Below are positions 1 through 10,089 of a DNA stretch of 64,000 bases, in pieces. Position 1 is the stretch's first letter, and each line of letters opens with the position of its first letter. A program made the translations under genes and the position numbers. The stretch covers positions 21,646,247 through 21,710,246 of the forward strand of contig OW240921.1 in the NCBI GenBank assembly GCA_933207985.1, given 5' to 3'. The notes below the pieces were generated by a model. That model had not been told where the DNA came from. It saw only the letters and a list, made by a program, of their open reading frames with translations, and did no database searches. Source of the stretch: Pelobates cultripes. Its lineage: Eukaryota > Chordata > Amphibia > Anura > Pelobatidae.

Positions 1-365
1 TGCTGCTCCCACCTATCTATCCTACCTAAAACACCAATATGTCCCATCGAGGCCCCTGCGCTCTGCCAAAGAACTACGTCTATCCTCTCCTGCCCTGCCC
101 CATGACTCCTCTCCTGCAACTGTAAAAAATAACCTATTAAGTTCTCAGTGATTCATTTTCTAGCAACCTATTTCATTACCCCTACTAATACCCTTTGTGT
201 CACAATACCCCACTCCTTCTAGCATGTAAGCTCATTGAGCAGGGCCCTCAATCCCTCTGTTCCTGTGCATCCATTTGTCTGGTTACAATTACGTGTCTGT
301 TAGTCCACACATTGTACAGCGCTACTGAATTTGCTGGCGCTATATAAATAAGAAAATAATAATAA
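1..365 (+). mobile_element. L2-type LINE 3' end
   Basis: Untranslated 3' tail of an L2-like non-LTR retrotransposon. It contains the stretch from the start-stop rich region through 'gtaagctcattgagcaggg', the 'agcgctactgaattt' box and the 'ggcgctatataaata' hairpin, and ends in an AAT-rich tail near 350-365. The same tail recurs at 45753-45900 (+) and 56400-56575 (+), and inverted at 46060-46300, where it is attached to L2 reverse transcriptase sequence. That attachment is the basis for the family call. The left end lies outside the window. Confidence 0.6.
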
Positions 366-757
366 GCTAGAGAACATCTGCCTCCTGTTGAATTTCCCCC
401 ACAATGGGCTCCCCAACCAACTCGACTCACATCGTACTCTATAATCAAATCTGGGAGTGAAGTGAAAATAGCTTTCCCATTCAATGTTTGTACATGATCA
501 AGCTGCTAGAATAGTTCTAGTCTCGTATCTGGTGTAAGAGACATCTCGTCTGAGTTACAAATAACAAAGACCATTGTGTAAATGCCTTTTAATCTTTGAA
601 GGGCCTGGAAAATTGCTTGAATTGAAGCTGAAAATAAGCCTACAATCCGCGCCAGAGATCTGATGGAAATACGTTTATTGTTAAAAAACTGATCTGATCG
701 CTTTATGGATTGTTTTCAATGTCTTCAATGGAAGGCTGAGAGCAGTCAACTTGGAAT
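366..757. other. Unique-looking sequence, no gene seen
   Basis: This stretch is AT-rich and holds no recognised repeat or coding segment. Its only notable signal is the minus-strand AATAAA at 674-679, which could serve the small ORF at 758-970. Confidence 0.4.
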
Positions 758-970
758 TTACTTATAAAAAGATTTGGTGTCCATTGAGAATGAAGGTGGA
801 GAGATTCTAAACTCTGTGACATAATGAGAATGTGGTCCAAATAGATAATCATTCTCACTTCCCTGCTTCATAGAAGGGATACTACTGGCTTGGGCAGCTT
901 GGTAAAACGCCAAGGTACAGAGGATAAACCAAAAGGTAAAGATTTGAATGGACATTTCTTTTCTTTCCAT
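758..970 (-). CDS. Small predicted secreted peptide (70 codons), unrecognised
   Basis: I do not recognise this gene. The ORF has two possible starts (codons 1 and 6). From the second it reads MSIQIFTFWFILCTLAFYQ, a hydrophobic signal peptide with a likely cut after AAQA. The remaining ~42 residues have no cysteine and contain YLFGPHSHY, which loosely resembles the YLLGPH core of galanin; that is weak evidence. Upstream on the minus strand there is a plausible splice acceptor (ccattgtag, near 1000). Downstream, about 80 nt after the stop, AATAAA lies at 679-674, so this could be a terminal exon with a short 3' UTR. A donor-like aa|gtaaat overlaps the stop, so it could also be an internal exon. 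It may equally be a chance ORF. Confidence 0.3.
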   Translation of the reverse strand: MERKEMSIQIFTFWFILCTLAFYQAAQASSIPSMKQGSENDYLFGPHSHYVTEFRISPPSFSMDTKSFYK

Positions 971-1222
971 ATAAATTAAAGATGACTGTGACTACAATGG
1001 GGAATAGGTACTGTAGGGTATGCATACTTCAGATCTATTATTATCAACCAATCGTTGATTATTAAAAGGTTTTCTCAGGTAATTAAGTCCCTACATTTTT
1101 AAATGATGGTATCTGACAAAATAGTTTAAATATTTTAAGATTTAGGACTGGTCTGTGACCAGCATGTTTCTTTTTTACCAGGAATAAATTGTTTTAAAAA
1201 ACCTGGACTGTGCATATAAACC

Positions 1223-1704
1223 TTAAAGGACCACTATAGTGCCAGGAAAACATACTCGTTTTCCTGGCACTATAGTGCCCTGAGGGCGCCCCGCCGGGCT
1301 CTGAGGAGAGGAAGAGGTTAAAATCGTACCTTTCTCCAGCGCAGGGCGGGGAGCTCTCCTCCTCCATAGCGATGTCATCGGCTGAATGCGCAGGCGCGGC
1401 AGGAGCCGCGCGCGCATTCAGCCAGTTCAATGAGACACTAGAGGCTGGATTAACCATATTATAAACATAGCAGTTTCTCTGAAACTGCTATTTTTATTTA
1501 AAAAAAGGGTTAACCCTAGCTGGACCAGGCACCCAGACCAGTTCAATGAGACAGCCACTAGAGGCTGGGTTAACCATATTATAAACATAGCAGTTTCTCT
1601 GAAACTGCTATTTTTATTTAAAAAAAAGGGTTAACCCTACCTGGACCAGGCACAGAGCACTTCATTAAGCTGAAGTAGTCTGGGTGCCTATAGTGGTCCT
1701 TTAA
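1223..1704. mobile_element. T2-type MITE (TTAA target site) with internal tandem duplication
   Basis: The element is bounded by TTAA at 1223-1226 and 1701-1704. The ends are inverted: AAGGACCACTATAG on the left and CTATAGTGGTCCTT on the right. A sub-terminal palindrome (agtgccaggaaaac / gttttcctggcact) follows the left end. TTAA duplication plus TTAAAGG termini match the T2 MITE family described in Xenopus (Kolobok-type). It carries no ORF for mobility. The unit from about 1421 to 1535 (caatgagac...ctggaccaggcac) is repeated almost identically from about 1540 to 1660, which the related copy at 7302-7688 does not show. Confidence 0.8.
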
Positions 1705-1709
1705 TCATG

Positions 1710-2230
1710 GCATTTAAAAAAAAAAAATCTTTATTTTAGTCATGCATGTTGTACATCAGAGGCTATAGTATACAATTTACATGAGGCAGAAAGGTATCCT
1801 TACAAACTGCACTTTTTCTTTTTTGGTATATCTATCAAGTGTGATATCCTAGAATTCAATTGGTATAACACAAACAAATAAATCATATAACATAAGAATT
1901 AACTTTGGTGACTTCATAGACTGAGTTTTATATGGAATATGTGAGGTCGAAATTGGAACCTAAATGGTGAGTGGTATATATTAGATACCGGTCTGAAATT
2001 GTTCTATCTTAGCACATATTTTTTGATGTACTAGAGCTTAATCTTAAATGTAGAATTGTATTGGAAAAGGTATAGCTCTTTGAATGAAATTTGGGATGAA
2101 ATCTATTTTGTATTCCAAAATTGTGTCTAATATTCAAGCGTCATTTTTAATCTTATTTGAAAACTGTCGTATTCACCAGATGAAGATTTGAAGCGAGATA
2201 CCTTCTTAAAACCTTAGGGCTAAAAACTTT
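1710..2230 (-). mobile_element. Possible 5'-truncated L1-type 3' UTR
   Basis: Read on the minus strand this AT-rich stretch ends in an AATAAAGA signal followed by an A-tract (1708-1728 as T-rich complement). That is the form of a 5'-truncated LINE 3' UTR. No coding sequence is present, so the family is only inferred. The part from about 1850 to 2230 has no recognisable content. Confidence 0.3.
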
Positions 2231-2425
2231 TTTGAGACATGACTGTGCTTTATCAAGTGAGGAAAAATATTACCATATTTGCTTATGTCTTTTTTTTGTC
2301 AAAGAATCTCCATATAGGAGACCTTCTGCAGCTGGGGCAGGTTCTGAAGCTAAATAAGTTAATTTCAGGTCAATCTTTATGTCAAAGCCACATTAGCATA
2401 TCCCAGAAAACATACAATATATTTT

Positions 2426-3370
2426 TTATATACTAAAGATTTTTGCCAGAGGACTAAAGATGTCCTTCAGTTTGTCTTGGCAGTACTTTAAAGACCATTC
2501 AAGTCCTTTATTAGGGTTCCTCCCTCTTGTTAAAAATGTAATTATACTATGATCCAAACTAGGGATCTGTGCAACTTTTATCGATAAAGTCGGTATAGGG
2601 CATTCAACCCTCAATTCTTTCCTGGCTGCCTGGTCAAGGGATTTAGTCAACCAAAATTCTAAATATTTGGCTACATGAGCTATAGGAGCCCATTCACCTA
2701 AACAAGGATGTTTAATATGATCTGGATTGAATAAAGGTTTTTCATTAACATCCAAAATAATGATCTCGTCATAGGATTTAGATATAACCTCAAATGCCTC
2801 AGAGCATAATGAGTAATTTGAGGCAGAATCAGATTCTTCATCTTCTAAAGCAGAAAGTAAATAATCAGAGGAGGTTCGAAAGGGGTCAGGTTTACTACCT
2901 ACTATTGACCTTCTGAGCCCGATTGTCTTCATTTTTGAGTGTTTTTTTGCACTCTTTCATTTTGCATGAGATATGCATTTCATTATGATGTTGGTCTTTC
3001 CCTCATTTATGATTTATTTTTTTACAATAAGGGGAATTCAAAGGACCGTCAAAGCAATGTTGGTGTTTCTGGTTGACCTTCCCAGACCTCCTGAATCCCT
3101 GAGTTAATATTCCTTCGGACTCTACAGATGACCACAGTTGGTCTGAAAGGGTGTTAACCACTTGAGACTTTTGACCAGGTTTTTTTTTAGAAAGGTTTAC
3201 AGCCTTAGTCATACATTTAGCAATTGTATCCTTCGTAGATGACATTGCAGAGGGAATTGCAGTGGAAACAGATTTATTTACTGATAAATCCAAAATGTTT
3301 TGTAAAGTATCCTCAGTGAGGATTTCACACTCATTAGAATCATCAGGTATTGGTAATTGAAAAGTTATTT
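2426..3370 (-). pseudogene. DIRS1-type retrotransposon ORF1 (gag-like) fragment
   Basis: Two minus-strand reading frames (3293-3003 and 2932-2426) together give a degraded gag-like protein. The second, 168 residues, carries the run HPCLGEWAPIAHVAKYLEFW followed by RKELRVECPIPT, IPSLDHSIITFL and KYCQDKLKDIFSPLAK. That order (HP..EW.P...V..Y, L.ECPRP, D....F, CQDKLLD..GP) is characteristic of ORF1 of DIRS-group elements in amphibians and fish. The frame break near 2935-3003 shows it is not functional. The reverse transcriptase and recombinase are not attached here; a DIRS recombinase piece lies separately at 33460-34430. Confidence 0.6.
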
Positions 3371-3525
3371 TAAAGTTATTTTGAAGTTAATACATTTTTT
3401 TTTTTAAAGTTGCATTATTATGACATCATTCATTTACATGGTACCCATTTCCATGTGTATAGTACTAAATAATTAGTTGTAAAAACCAAAGCGTTTAAAA
3501 AAACAAATCTTTTTAAACATATATA

Positions 3526-4800
3526 CAGTGAGGGAAAAAAGTATTTGATCCCCTGCTGATTTTGAACGTATGCCCACTGAGAAAGAAATGATCAGTCTAT
3601 ACTTTTAATGGTAGGTGTATTTTAACAGTGAGAGACAGAATAACAAAAAAAAAAATCCAGAAAAACGCACGTCAAAAACGTTATAAATTGATTTGCATGT
3701 CAATGAGTGAAATAAGTATTTGACCCTTTCGACTTAGTACTTGGTGGAAAAACCCTTGTTGGCAATAACAGAGGTCAGACGTTTCTTGTATTTGGCCACC
3801 AGGTTTGCACACATCTCAGGAGGGATTTTCTCCCACTTCTCTTTGCAGATCCTCTCCAAGTCATTAAGGTTTAGAGGCTGACGTTTGGCAACTCGAACCT
3901 TCAGCTCCCTCCACAGATTTTCTGTGAGATTAAGGTCTGGAGACTGACTAGGCCACTCCAGGACCTTAATGGCCTTCTTCGTGAGCCACTCCTTTGTTGC
4001 CTTGGCTGTGTATTTTGGGTCATTGTCATGCTGGAAAACCCATCAACGACCCATTTTCAATGCTCTGGCTGAGGGAAGGAGGTTCTCACCCAAGATTTGA
4101 CGGTACATGACCCCGTCTATCGTCCCTTTGATGTGGTGCAGTTGTCCTGTTCCCTTAGCAGGAAAACACCTCCAAATCATAATGATTCCACCTCCATGTT
4201 TGACAGTGGTGATGGTGTTCTTGGGGTCATAGGCAGCATTCCTCCTCCAAACACGGCGAGTTGAGCTGATGCCAAAGACCTCGATTTTGGTCTCATCTGA
4301 CTACAACACGTTCACCCAGTTCTCCTCTGAATCATTCAGATGTTCATTGGCAAACTTCAGATGGGCCTGTACATGTGCTTTCTTAAACAGGGGGACTTTG
4401 CAGGCAATGCAGGATTTCAGCCCTTCACGGCATAGCGTATTACCAATTTTTTTCTTGGTGGCTATGGTCCCAGCTGCATTGAGATCATTAACAAGATCTT
4501 CCCATCTAGTTCTGGGCTGATTCCTCACCGTTCTCATGATCATTAAAACTCCACAAGGTGAGATTTTGCTTGGAGCACCAGACCAAGGGAGACTGACAAT
4601 TATTTTGTGTTTCTTCCATTTGCGAATAATCGCACCAACTGTTGTCACCTTCTCACCAAGCTGCTTGGCAACGGTCTTGTAGCCCATTCCAGCCTTGCGT
4701 AGGTCTACAATCTTGTCCCTGACATCCTTGGACAGCTCTTTGGTCTTGGCCATGGTGGAGATTTTTAAGAAAGCATTTCTTAAATCTCTGATAAAATACT
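3526..4800 (-). mobile_element. Tc1-like transposon, truncated at its 5' end
   Basis: The 3' terminus on this strand is the repeat CAGTGAGGGAAAAAAGTATT at 3526, preceded by the TA target dinucleotide at 3524-3525. Homology to the transposase continues to 4753. No matching inverted terminus is seen beyond it, and Penelope-like sequence starts near 4801, so the other end has been lost or replaced. Confidence 0.85.
3734..4753 (-). pseudogene. Tc1 transposase (DD34E), frameshifted
   Basis: This is a dead cut-and-paste transposase. The N-terminal part (ATG at 4753, [20 protein letters not shown]) is a paired-like helix-turn-helix that would bind the terminal repeats, and it is open for 150 codons. 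After a frameshift near 4300 the catalytic part continues: W-S-D-E-T with the first Asp, then [15 protein letters not shown] with the second, then [17 protein letters not shown] with Glu, 34 residues apart. A TGA interrupts the frame just before the second Asp (M-G-R-stop-W-V-F). The residues before Glu are L-T instead of the usual P-I. The ORF ends with NKGFSTKY and a stop at 3734-3736. Confidence 0.85.
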
Positions 4801-5520
4801 AATGGAAAAACTAGTTTGTATATTATATAAAGGAGGACTGTGCCTATTTATATATAAGAAAATCAAATTGATGTTATTATTGAGGGTATTAACCTTGTAT
4901 TATCTAATAAATATTTTTGGTATGGAGACTCTGTTTTTCTTCAAAAACAAAGTACAGCAATGGAGACCAGGTTCCCCCCTAAGTTATGCAAATTTATTTA
5001 TGGCACACTGGCAAAACTCCATATGGCGTGTACATGCATGGAAAAAGAACCTGGCCTCCTATTTTCGCTATATCGATGATCTCTATTTTATCTGGGAGGG
5101 TACTGAGGAAAATTCTAAAATTGTTTTAGATTTTCAGTAATAGTAATGACAGAGGAATCATTTTAACTCTAGACTATAGTAAACACAGTATTAACTTTTT
5201 AGACATTTTATAAAAGAATTGCAGATACACACAACATTTTTTTTTTTTAAAGTCCATACTAATGCTTTTATAGACCATTTAAGCTGCCACTATCCACCAC
5301 GGTTAAACAGAATAACCGAGAGTCAAATTTATTGCAAAAAAAGAGTTTTCCAATAAAGATTTTATAACTTGTCAGTCAAAAAATGTAATCTACGTATTGG
5401 AGTGCCCCTGCGATTACCAATACGTGGGAATGACTACAAGGAACTTGCAAGTAAGAATTAGCGAACACTGCCAAAACATCATAAAAGGTTTAAAAAATGA
5501 TTCTGTTTCATGCCAGAGCG
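4801..5520 (+). pseudogene. Penelope-like element: reverse transcriptase and GIY-YIG endonuclease remnant
   Basis: The first part (frame open 4802-5140) includes SYANLFMAHW and then FRYIDDLYFIW, the palm motif of the reverse transcriptase with the YIDD catalytic box at about 5066-5095. Further on, in another frame at about 5375-5490, the sequence reads KNVIYVLECPC, YQYVGMTTR and VRISEH. This is the GIY-YIG endonuclease pattern with its conserved Arg and the E-H pair. RT followed by GIY-YIG is diagnostic of Penelope-like retroelements (Neptune-like group). Frame changes and stops between the two domains make it non-functional. Confidence 0.75.
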
Positions 5521-6480
5521 GCACTATTGGGATACAATAAACAAAACCTGTCAGGGTGCCTGCCGCTCAGCCTTCCAGGCTCTCCAGGGAGTGTTCCGGT
5601 TGGGGTCACGGCTCTGTGCCCACAAAGGAGCCCTGGTCGATGCGCACCCAGGGTGCAGGGGGGTTCCCTGGCCAGTGGGAGGATGATGAGGCTCACCATA
5701 CCTAATTCCAAAAATGCAGTGGGGCGGGGGAGGCGGAACGGCTGTAAACTCCATTGAGAAGTGAAACAGCACAACAGCTTAATTGTTATGTTTTATTTTC
5801 TAAGATTTCTTGTTACCTGTTTTCTTTTATTTTCACCTTTTATTGTGTTTATTTTTACGATAACGATGTAAAACTGACAGATTGAAACCAGGCCACACAT
5901 AAATGTATGCCATGATATATGCCTGAACGCTATTTATTTTCCTATCTGTTTCTAACCTATTTACAGCCGAAATGTGATGTGGCTTTTGCACCAGTTATCC
6001 TATATACCTTAATGGCGGTCAAAACATCTATAGCCAGAAACTGGAAGTCCCCTATGGTGGATATCTGGTCTAAGATTCACACACAAAGTATCATACAATG
6101 TAAAATGGAGCGTGCTGTTGCCAGGCGCTCCCCATTGTTAGGCCATCAATACAGTTTCTGAGATAAATGGATTAAAAAAATTAATGATATAACAGCGATT
6201 TTCCTCTTTTTTTTTCTGGATCCCGAACAGCGATTTTGAGTATCTATTACTAACTGACAATATCCCTTTATATAGTACCTGACCATGTGGATACCCCTTG
6301 CCTTGAGCCCCTTCACAGTCATACATTTTTGTTTTATTATTATTATTTGGGAGAAGAAATCCACCTATGTCATTAATAATATATATATATATTAATGCTC
6401 CCAAAACATCTGTCTTTGCTGATACAGATGCCTAAGCGAAATACGCAAAAATAAATACCAATTTCTGATGTTATAAAAAA
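5521..6480 (+). other. Mixed repeat debris with a short L1 ORF2 C-terminal piece
   Basis: From 5540 to 5760 there is GC-rich sequence beginning TGTCAGGGTGCC, possibly an LTR edge, without support from a second copy. From about 5950 to 6130 one frame contains AVKTSIARNWKSP, resembling the extreme C-terminal tail of L1 ORF2. The rest is AT-rich and unassigned. Confidence 0.35.
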
Positions 6481-6715
6481 CAAAACAAAAAAAGAAGGAT
6501 ATGGGAATTGTTATAGACAACAAACTAAGCAACAATGTGCAATGTCAATCAGCAGTGGCTAAAGCCAGTAAGGTATTGTCATGCATAAAAAAGGTAATTT
6601 ATTCTCGGGATGAGAATATCATTTTGCCTCTTTATAAATCACTGGTAAGACCACACATTGGATCTGCTGTGCAATTTGGGGCACCCGTTCTAAAGAAGGA
6701 TATTATGGCACTAGG

Positions 6716-7238
6716 AAAGACTCCGGCTCCTTTTTAATCACTTATTCTTTCATGTTTCTTTTTTTAATTCGATTTGCAAAATTATTGATTTGATTTGGTT
6801 TAATATTAATATGATGCAAGACTTTGATGTTATTTTACAACATATATGAATTAAGTCTGTACTACTAAAAGTATTGTTGGATGCTTACTATATATTATAG
6901 CTCCCTCTCATCTCCCCTCCTCTCTTTTTCCCACTTCCTTCTCTTTTTCTTTCCCCCTAAACTATAGAATCACATGAGAAAATTTTCTCATTTCTAATTT
7001 TTTCTTTTCAATTAAAAAGTTAACTATTAACTACACAAGGAAAAACACAAACAAACAATATAATGAAGTAATGGTACTGCTGTTACTATAAACTAAGTTT
7101 TTTGTTTTGTTTGTACTCTTTTTAACATTTGTTGTATGTATCTTCATATACAATTTGTCTTGTATGTATTCAATATAAAGGTACTGCATATATTGATGTA
7201 AAAACATAAAACCTTTAATAAAAAATATTTGAAAAGAA
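6716..7238 (+). mobile_element. AT-rich insertion resembling an L1 3' UTR
   Basis: This segment separates two collinear pieces of the CR1 reverse transcriptase. It is AT-rich, contains a polypyrimidine block (6901-6958), and ends 'cctttaataaaaaatattt' just before CR1 sequence resumes. A poly(A)-signal-like end in the plus orientation fits a 5'-truncated LINE insertion. No coding sequence supports the family. Confidence 0.4.
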
Positions 7239-7301
7239 AAAGTACAGAGGCGTGCTACAAAAGTAATAAAAGTAAATGAACATTTTAGCTATGAAGAAAG
7301 G

Positions 7302-7688
7302 TTAAAGGACCACTATAGTGCCAGGAAAACATACTTGTTTTCCTGGCACTATAGTGCCCTGAGGGTGCCCCCACCCTCAGGGTCCCCCTCCCGCCAGGCT
7401 CTGGGGGGAGGAAGAGGTTAAACTTACCTCTTTCTCCAGCGCCGGGTGGGGAGCTCTCCGCCTCCTCTCCTCCTCTTCGGCTGAATGCGCATGCGCCGCA
7501 AGAGCTGTGCACGCATTCAGCCAGTCCATAGAAAAGCATTCACAATGCTTTCCTATGGACGCTGGTGTCTTCTGCTATGTTTATTTAAAAAAGGGTTAAC
7601 CCTAGCTGGACCTGGCACCCAGCTGGACCTGGCACCCAGACCACTTCATTAAGCTGAAGTGGTCTGGGTGCCTATAGTGGTCCTTTAA
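7302..7688. mobile_element. T2-type MITE (TTAA target site)
   Basis: TTAA flanks at 7302-7305 and 7685-7688, with inverted ends AAGGACCACTATAGTG / CTATAGTGGTCCTT. It has the same internal sequence as the 1223-1704 copy (ggaaaacat..gttttcctgg palindrome, gggttaaccctagctgg, cacttcattaagctgaagtg) but a single central unit. It sits inside the CR1 LINE, so it inserted later. Confidence 0.85.
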
Positions 7689-8080
7689 CACATTTAAATC
7701 TGTATAGTTTAGAATAACAGAAACTCAGAGGGGATATGATAGCATTAAAAATATAATAAGGATGTGGAACTCACTGCCTGAAGAGGTGGTTTTATCAGAG
7801 TCTGTACAACTGGATAAATACTTGCAAAAACATAACATTCTGGGATATAATTTTTACTTTGTGGGGTAACAGCTTCTTGATCGAAGGATAGATCTGACTG
7901 CCATTTTGGGGTCACAAAAGGAATGTTTTCATAGTTTGTTGCAAAATTAGAAAGCTATTCAAACTGTTTGGTTTTGTTTTTTGCCTTCCTTTGGATCAAC
8001 AGCAATAACAAATGTGAGATAGGCTGAACTCGATGGATGGATGCATGTCTCTTTTCAGACTATGTTATTACGTAACTGCA

Positions 8081-8560
8081 AAAAAAAAACACGTCTTTAA
8101 AAAGTAATTCTAATTCTTACCTGTTGGTGGCAGTATCAGGCAGATATAGATGTTTTAGGAGCATAAACCTTACATTTGATTCTTGTAAAAGATCAGCAAA
8201 TGTTACCTTCAAATTGTCCACATGGAGTGGGCACAGCGTTCATTGTTGGATTAAAAAAAACATCAGTAGTTTTACATAGCATTCCTATTCAGAGCACCTT
8301 ATGTACATTATTATGGATACAGTCGTCTATGGATAATTTATAATACAGTCACAGGTACAGCCGTTGAAAAAGAATACGTAATGTTGGATTGCATGAAACC
8401 TTAGAATGAGGGGCACGGAGGCTGTATTGGTAAGGGTTAGTAAGCAGCCAATAATCATTGAGGGCGCATCAAACTAAATAATTATCATAGGATATGTGGA
8501 CCATTTAGCATTAATTAGTGAGTTTGTAGAATTGGGCTGAGGAAGGGTGCAGTACCGGGA
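8081..8560. other. No gene or repeat recognised
   Basis: AT-rich sequence between the CR1 3' end and the GA-rich array. No supported coding segment or structured repeat was found. Confidence 0.4.
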
Positions 8561-8564
8561 GAGG

Positions 8565-8840
8565 GAAGAGACCACAAGGGGAAGGGGGTGAGAGAGGCCA
8601 CCAGGAGAAGGAGGAGGGATAGAGAGATCACCAGGGGGAGAGAGAGACCACCATTGGAGGGGCAAGAGACCACCAAGGGAGGGAAAGGGAAGAGAACACC
8701 AGGGGAGGAGGGGAGAGACCACCAGGCGAGGGGGGGCAGGGTGAGACCACCAGGGGAGGGGATGAGAGAGAGAGACCACCAGGGGAGGGGAGGAGCAGAG
8801 ACCACTAAGGGAGAGGGGAGTGGGGGAAACTCTAAGAGAA
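8565..8840. repeat. Purine-rich minisatellite (agaccaccaggggaggg)
   Basis: About ten irregular copies of a 20-28 bp unit with core 'gaccaccagggga' (for example 8717, 8743, 8773). The plus strand is almost pure purine, with C only in the 'accacc' part. Long ORFs here on both strands are products of the repeat and are not genes. Confidence 0.8.
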
Positions 8841-8969
8841 AGGGAGCAGGGGAGAGCACTAAGGGACATGAGGGGAGGGAAGTTTACTAAGGGACACACA
8901 GAGGGGCTCAGGAGGGAGACGCACAGAGGGACCTGGGGGTTGGGAATGGAAAGACACACAGAGGGGGCA

Positions 8970-9480
8970 CAAACCCTCTCTTTCACACTACACACATACA
9001 CAATGCATCCTTACACACACACACACACACACACATATAAACATACAATGCATCCCTACCCACACACCGTAACATACAGTGAATCCTACACACACACAGA
9101 AACACACCATGCTTCCCTTACACACTCAGCCTTACACACAATGCATCCATTACACATACACAATGCATCCCCCCCACACACACACACACATAATGCAGCC
9201 CTTGCACACAGAATGCATCCCTTACGTACACACACAAACACACACTGCTTCTCTTACACACACAGAAACAATGCATTCCTTATACACAAACACATACTGT
9301 TTTCTATCCCTTACACTCAAATACACTGCATCCCCTATACACACACCCACACACACTACACCCATACACAAACTGGTATTTATATACACTACATTCCATA
9401 AGTACACACACACACATTACATCCTCTACAATAACACATAACATATCCCCTTCATACATACACTCCACTCCCTGTGAACA
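8970..9480. repeat. CA-rich minisatellite (cacacacaatgcatccc)
   Basis: Irregular (CA)n runs alternate with 'aatgcatccct' or 'tgcttctctta'. The array resumes in similar form at 11700-12170, beyond the intervening Tc1/mariner element. The His/Thr-rich ORFs here are repeat artefacts. Confidence 0.75.
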
Positions 9481-9769
9481 AACTCAGGTGTGGGCCATGT
9501 AGATGCACTTATGGGTGGGCCTTGTAGGCATACTCACGGTCAGGCCCTGGGGGCCCAGACCTTGAGCTGTGTAAGGGGTCTCAAAAATGGAGCTGCTTCC
9601 TGTTCGTTGATTTTTGTGAGCAGAGTTACCAACAGCCTCCAGAGAGCCTGTTCTACACCTAGCCAGTGTAGCCAGATTGCAGTCTGAGCCCTTGACCTCA
9701 TCATCAGCCTCTTGACCTCATCTGGTGGTAAGTAGTCTCACTAATCTCTAATTTGCATTAAAGGGACTG
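9481..9769. other. Spacer between arrays, no gene seen
   Basis: Non-repetitive linker. It may be internal sequence of the hAT-type element whose end lies near 12277, but no diagnostic motif is present. Confidence 0.3.
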
Positions 9770-10087
9770 CCCCCCCCCATTCATCCACCTCAGTCCCATC
9801 TCCCCCTTCACTCACCTCAGTAGCCATCTCCCTTAGCCCCTATACCACCCTTCACCCACATCAGCCAGCATGCATATGCACCTCCACCCACCTCAGCACC
9901 TCTCTCCCCCTTCACTCACGTCATTCCCCATCTCCCTCAGTCCCTATGCCCCCTTTACCCACCACAGCCCCTATCCCACCCTGCACCAACCTCAGCCCTA
10001 TTTCCACTTTCATCCACGCACACACACAAACTGCAGCCTTTATATCCCCCAGACAGTAGAGCCTCTATTATTCATACAAACACACAC
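9770..10087. repeat. C-rich minisatellite (cacctcagtccccatctccc)
   Basis: Imperfect tandem units of about 35-45 bp with the core 'ctcagcccctatccc..cttcacccacc'. It is the left flank of the DD37E transposon insertion. Confidence 0.6.
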
Positions 10088-10089
10088 TA

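Larger units (their letters stand above)
6480..8080 (+). mobile_element. CR1-like LINE 3' part, broken by two insertions
   Basis: The frame at 6501-6715 reads KVLSCIKKVIYSRDENIILP then LYKSLVRPHIGSAVQFGAP, the C-terminal part of a CR1-type reverse transcriptase. It resumes after an insertion at 7238 with EKVQRRATKVIKVNEHFSYE, is broken again by the T2 MITE at 7302-7688, and continues to the 3' UTR ending 'ggctgaactcgatggatgg' near 8020-8075. The same 3' UTR is found inverted at 16345-16670 and 53706-53960. Segments are collinear once the two insertions are removed. It is not functional. Confidence 0.75.

Noticed and set aside
8820..9401. His/Thr-rich ORFs of 100-193 codons
   Set aside because: These are products of the GA- and CA-rich arrays with no start context or domain.
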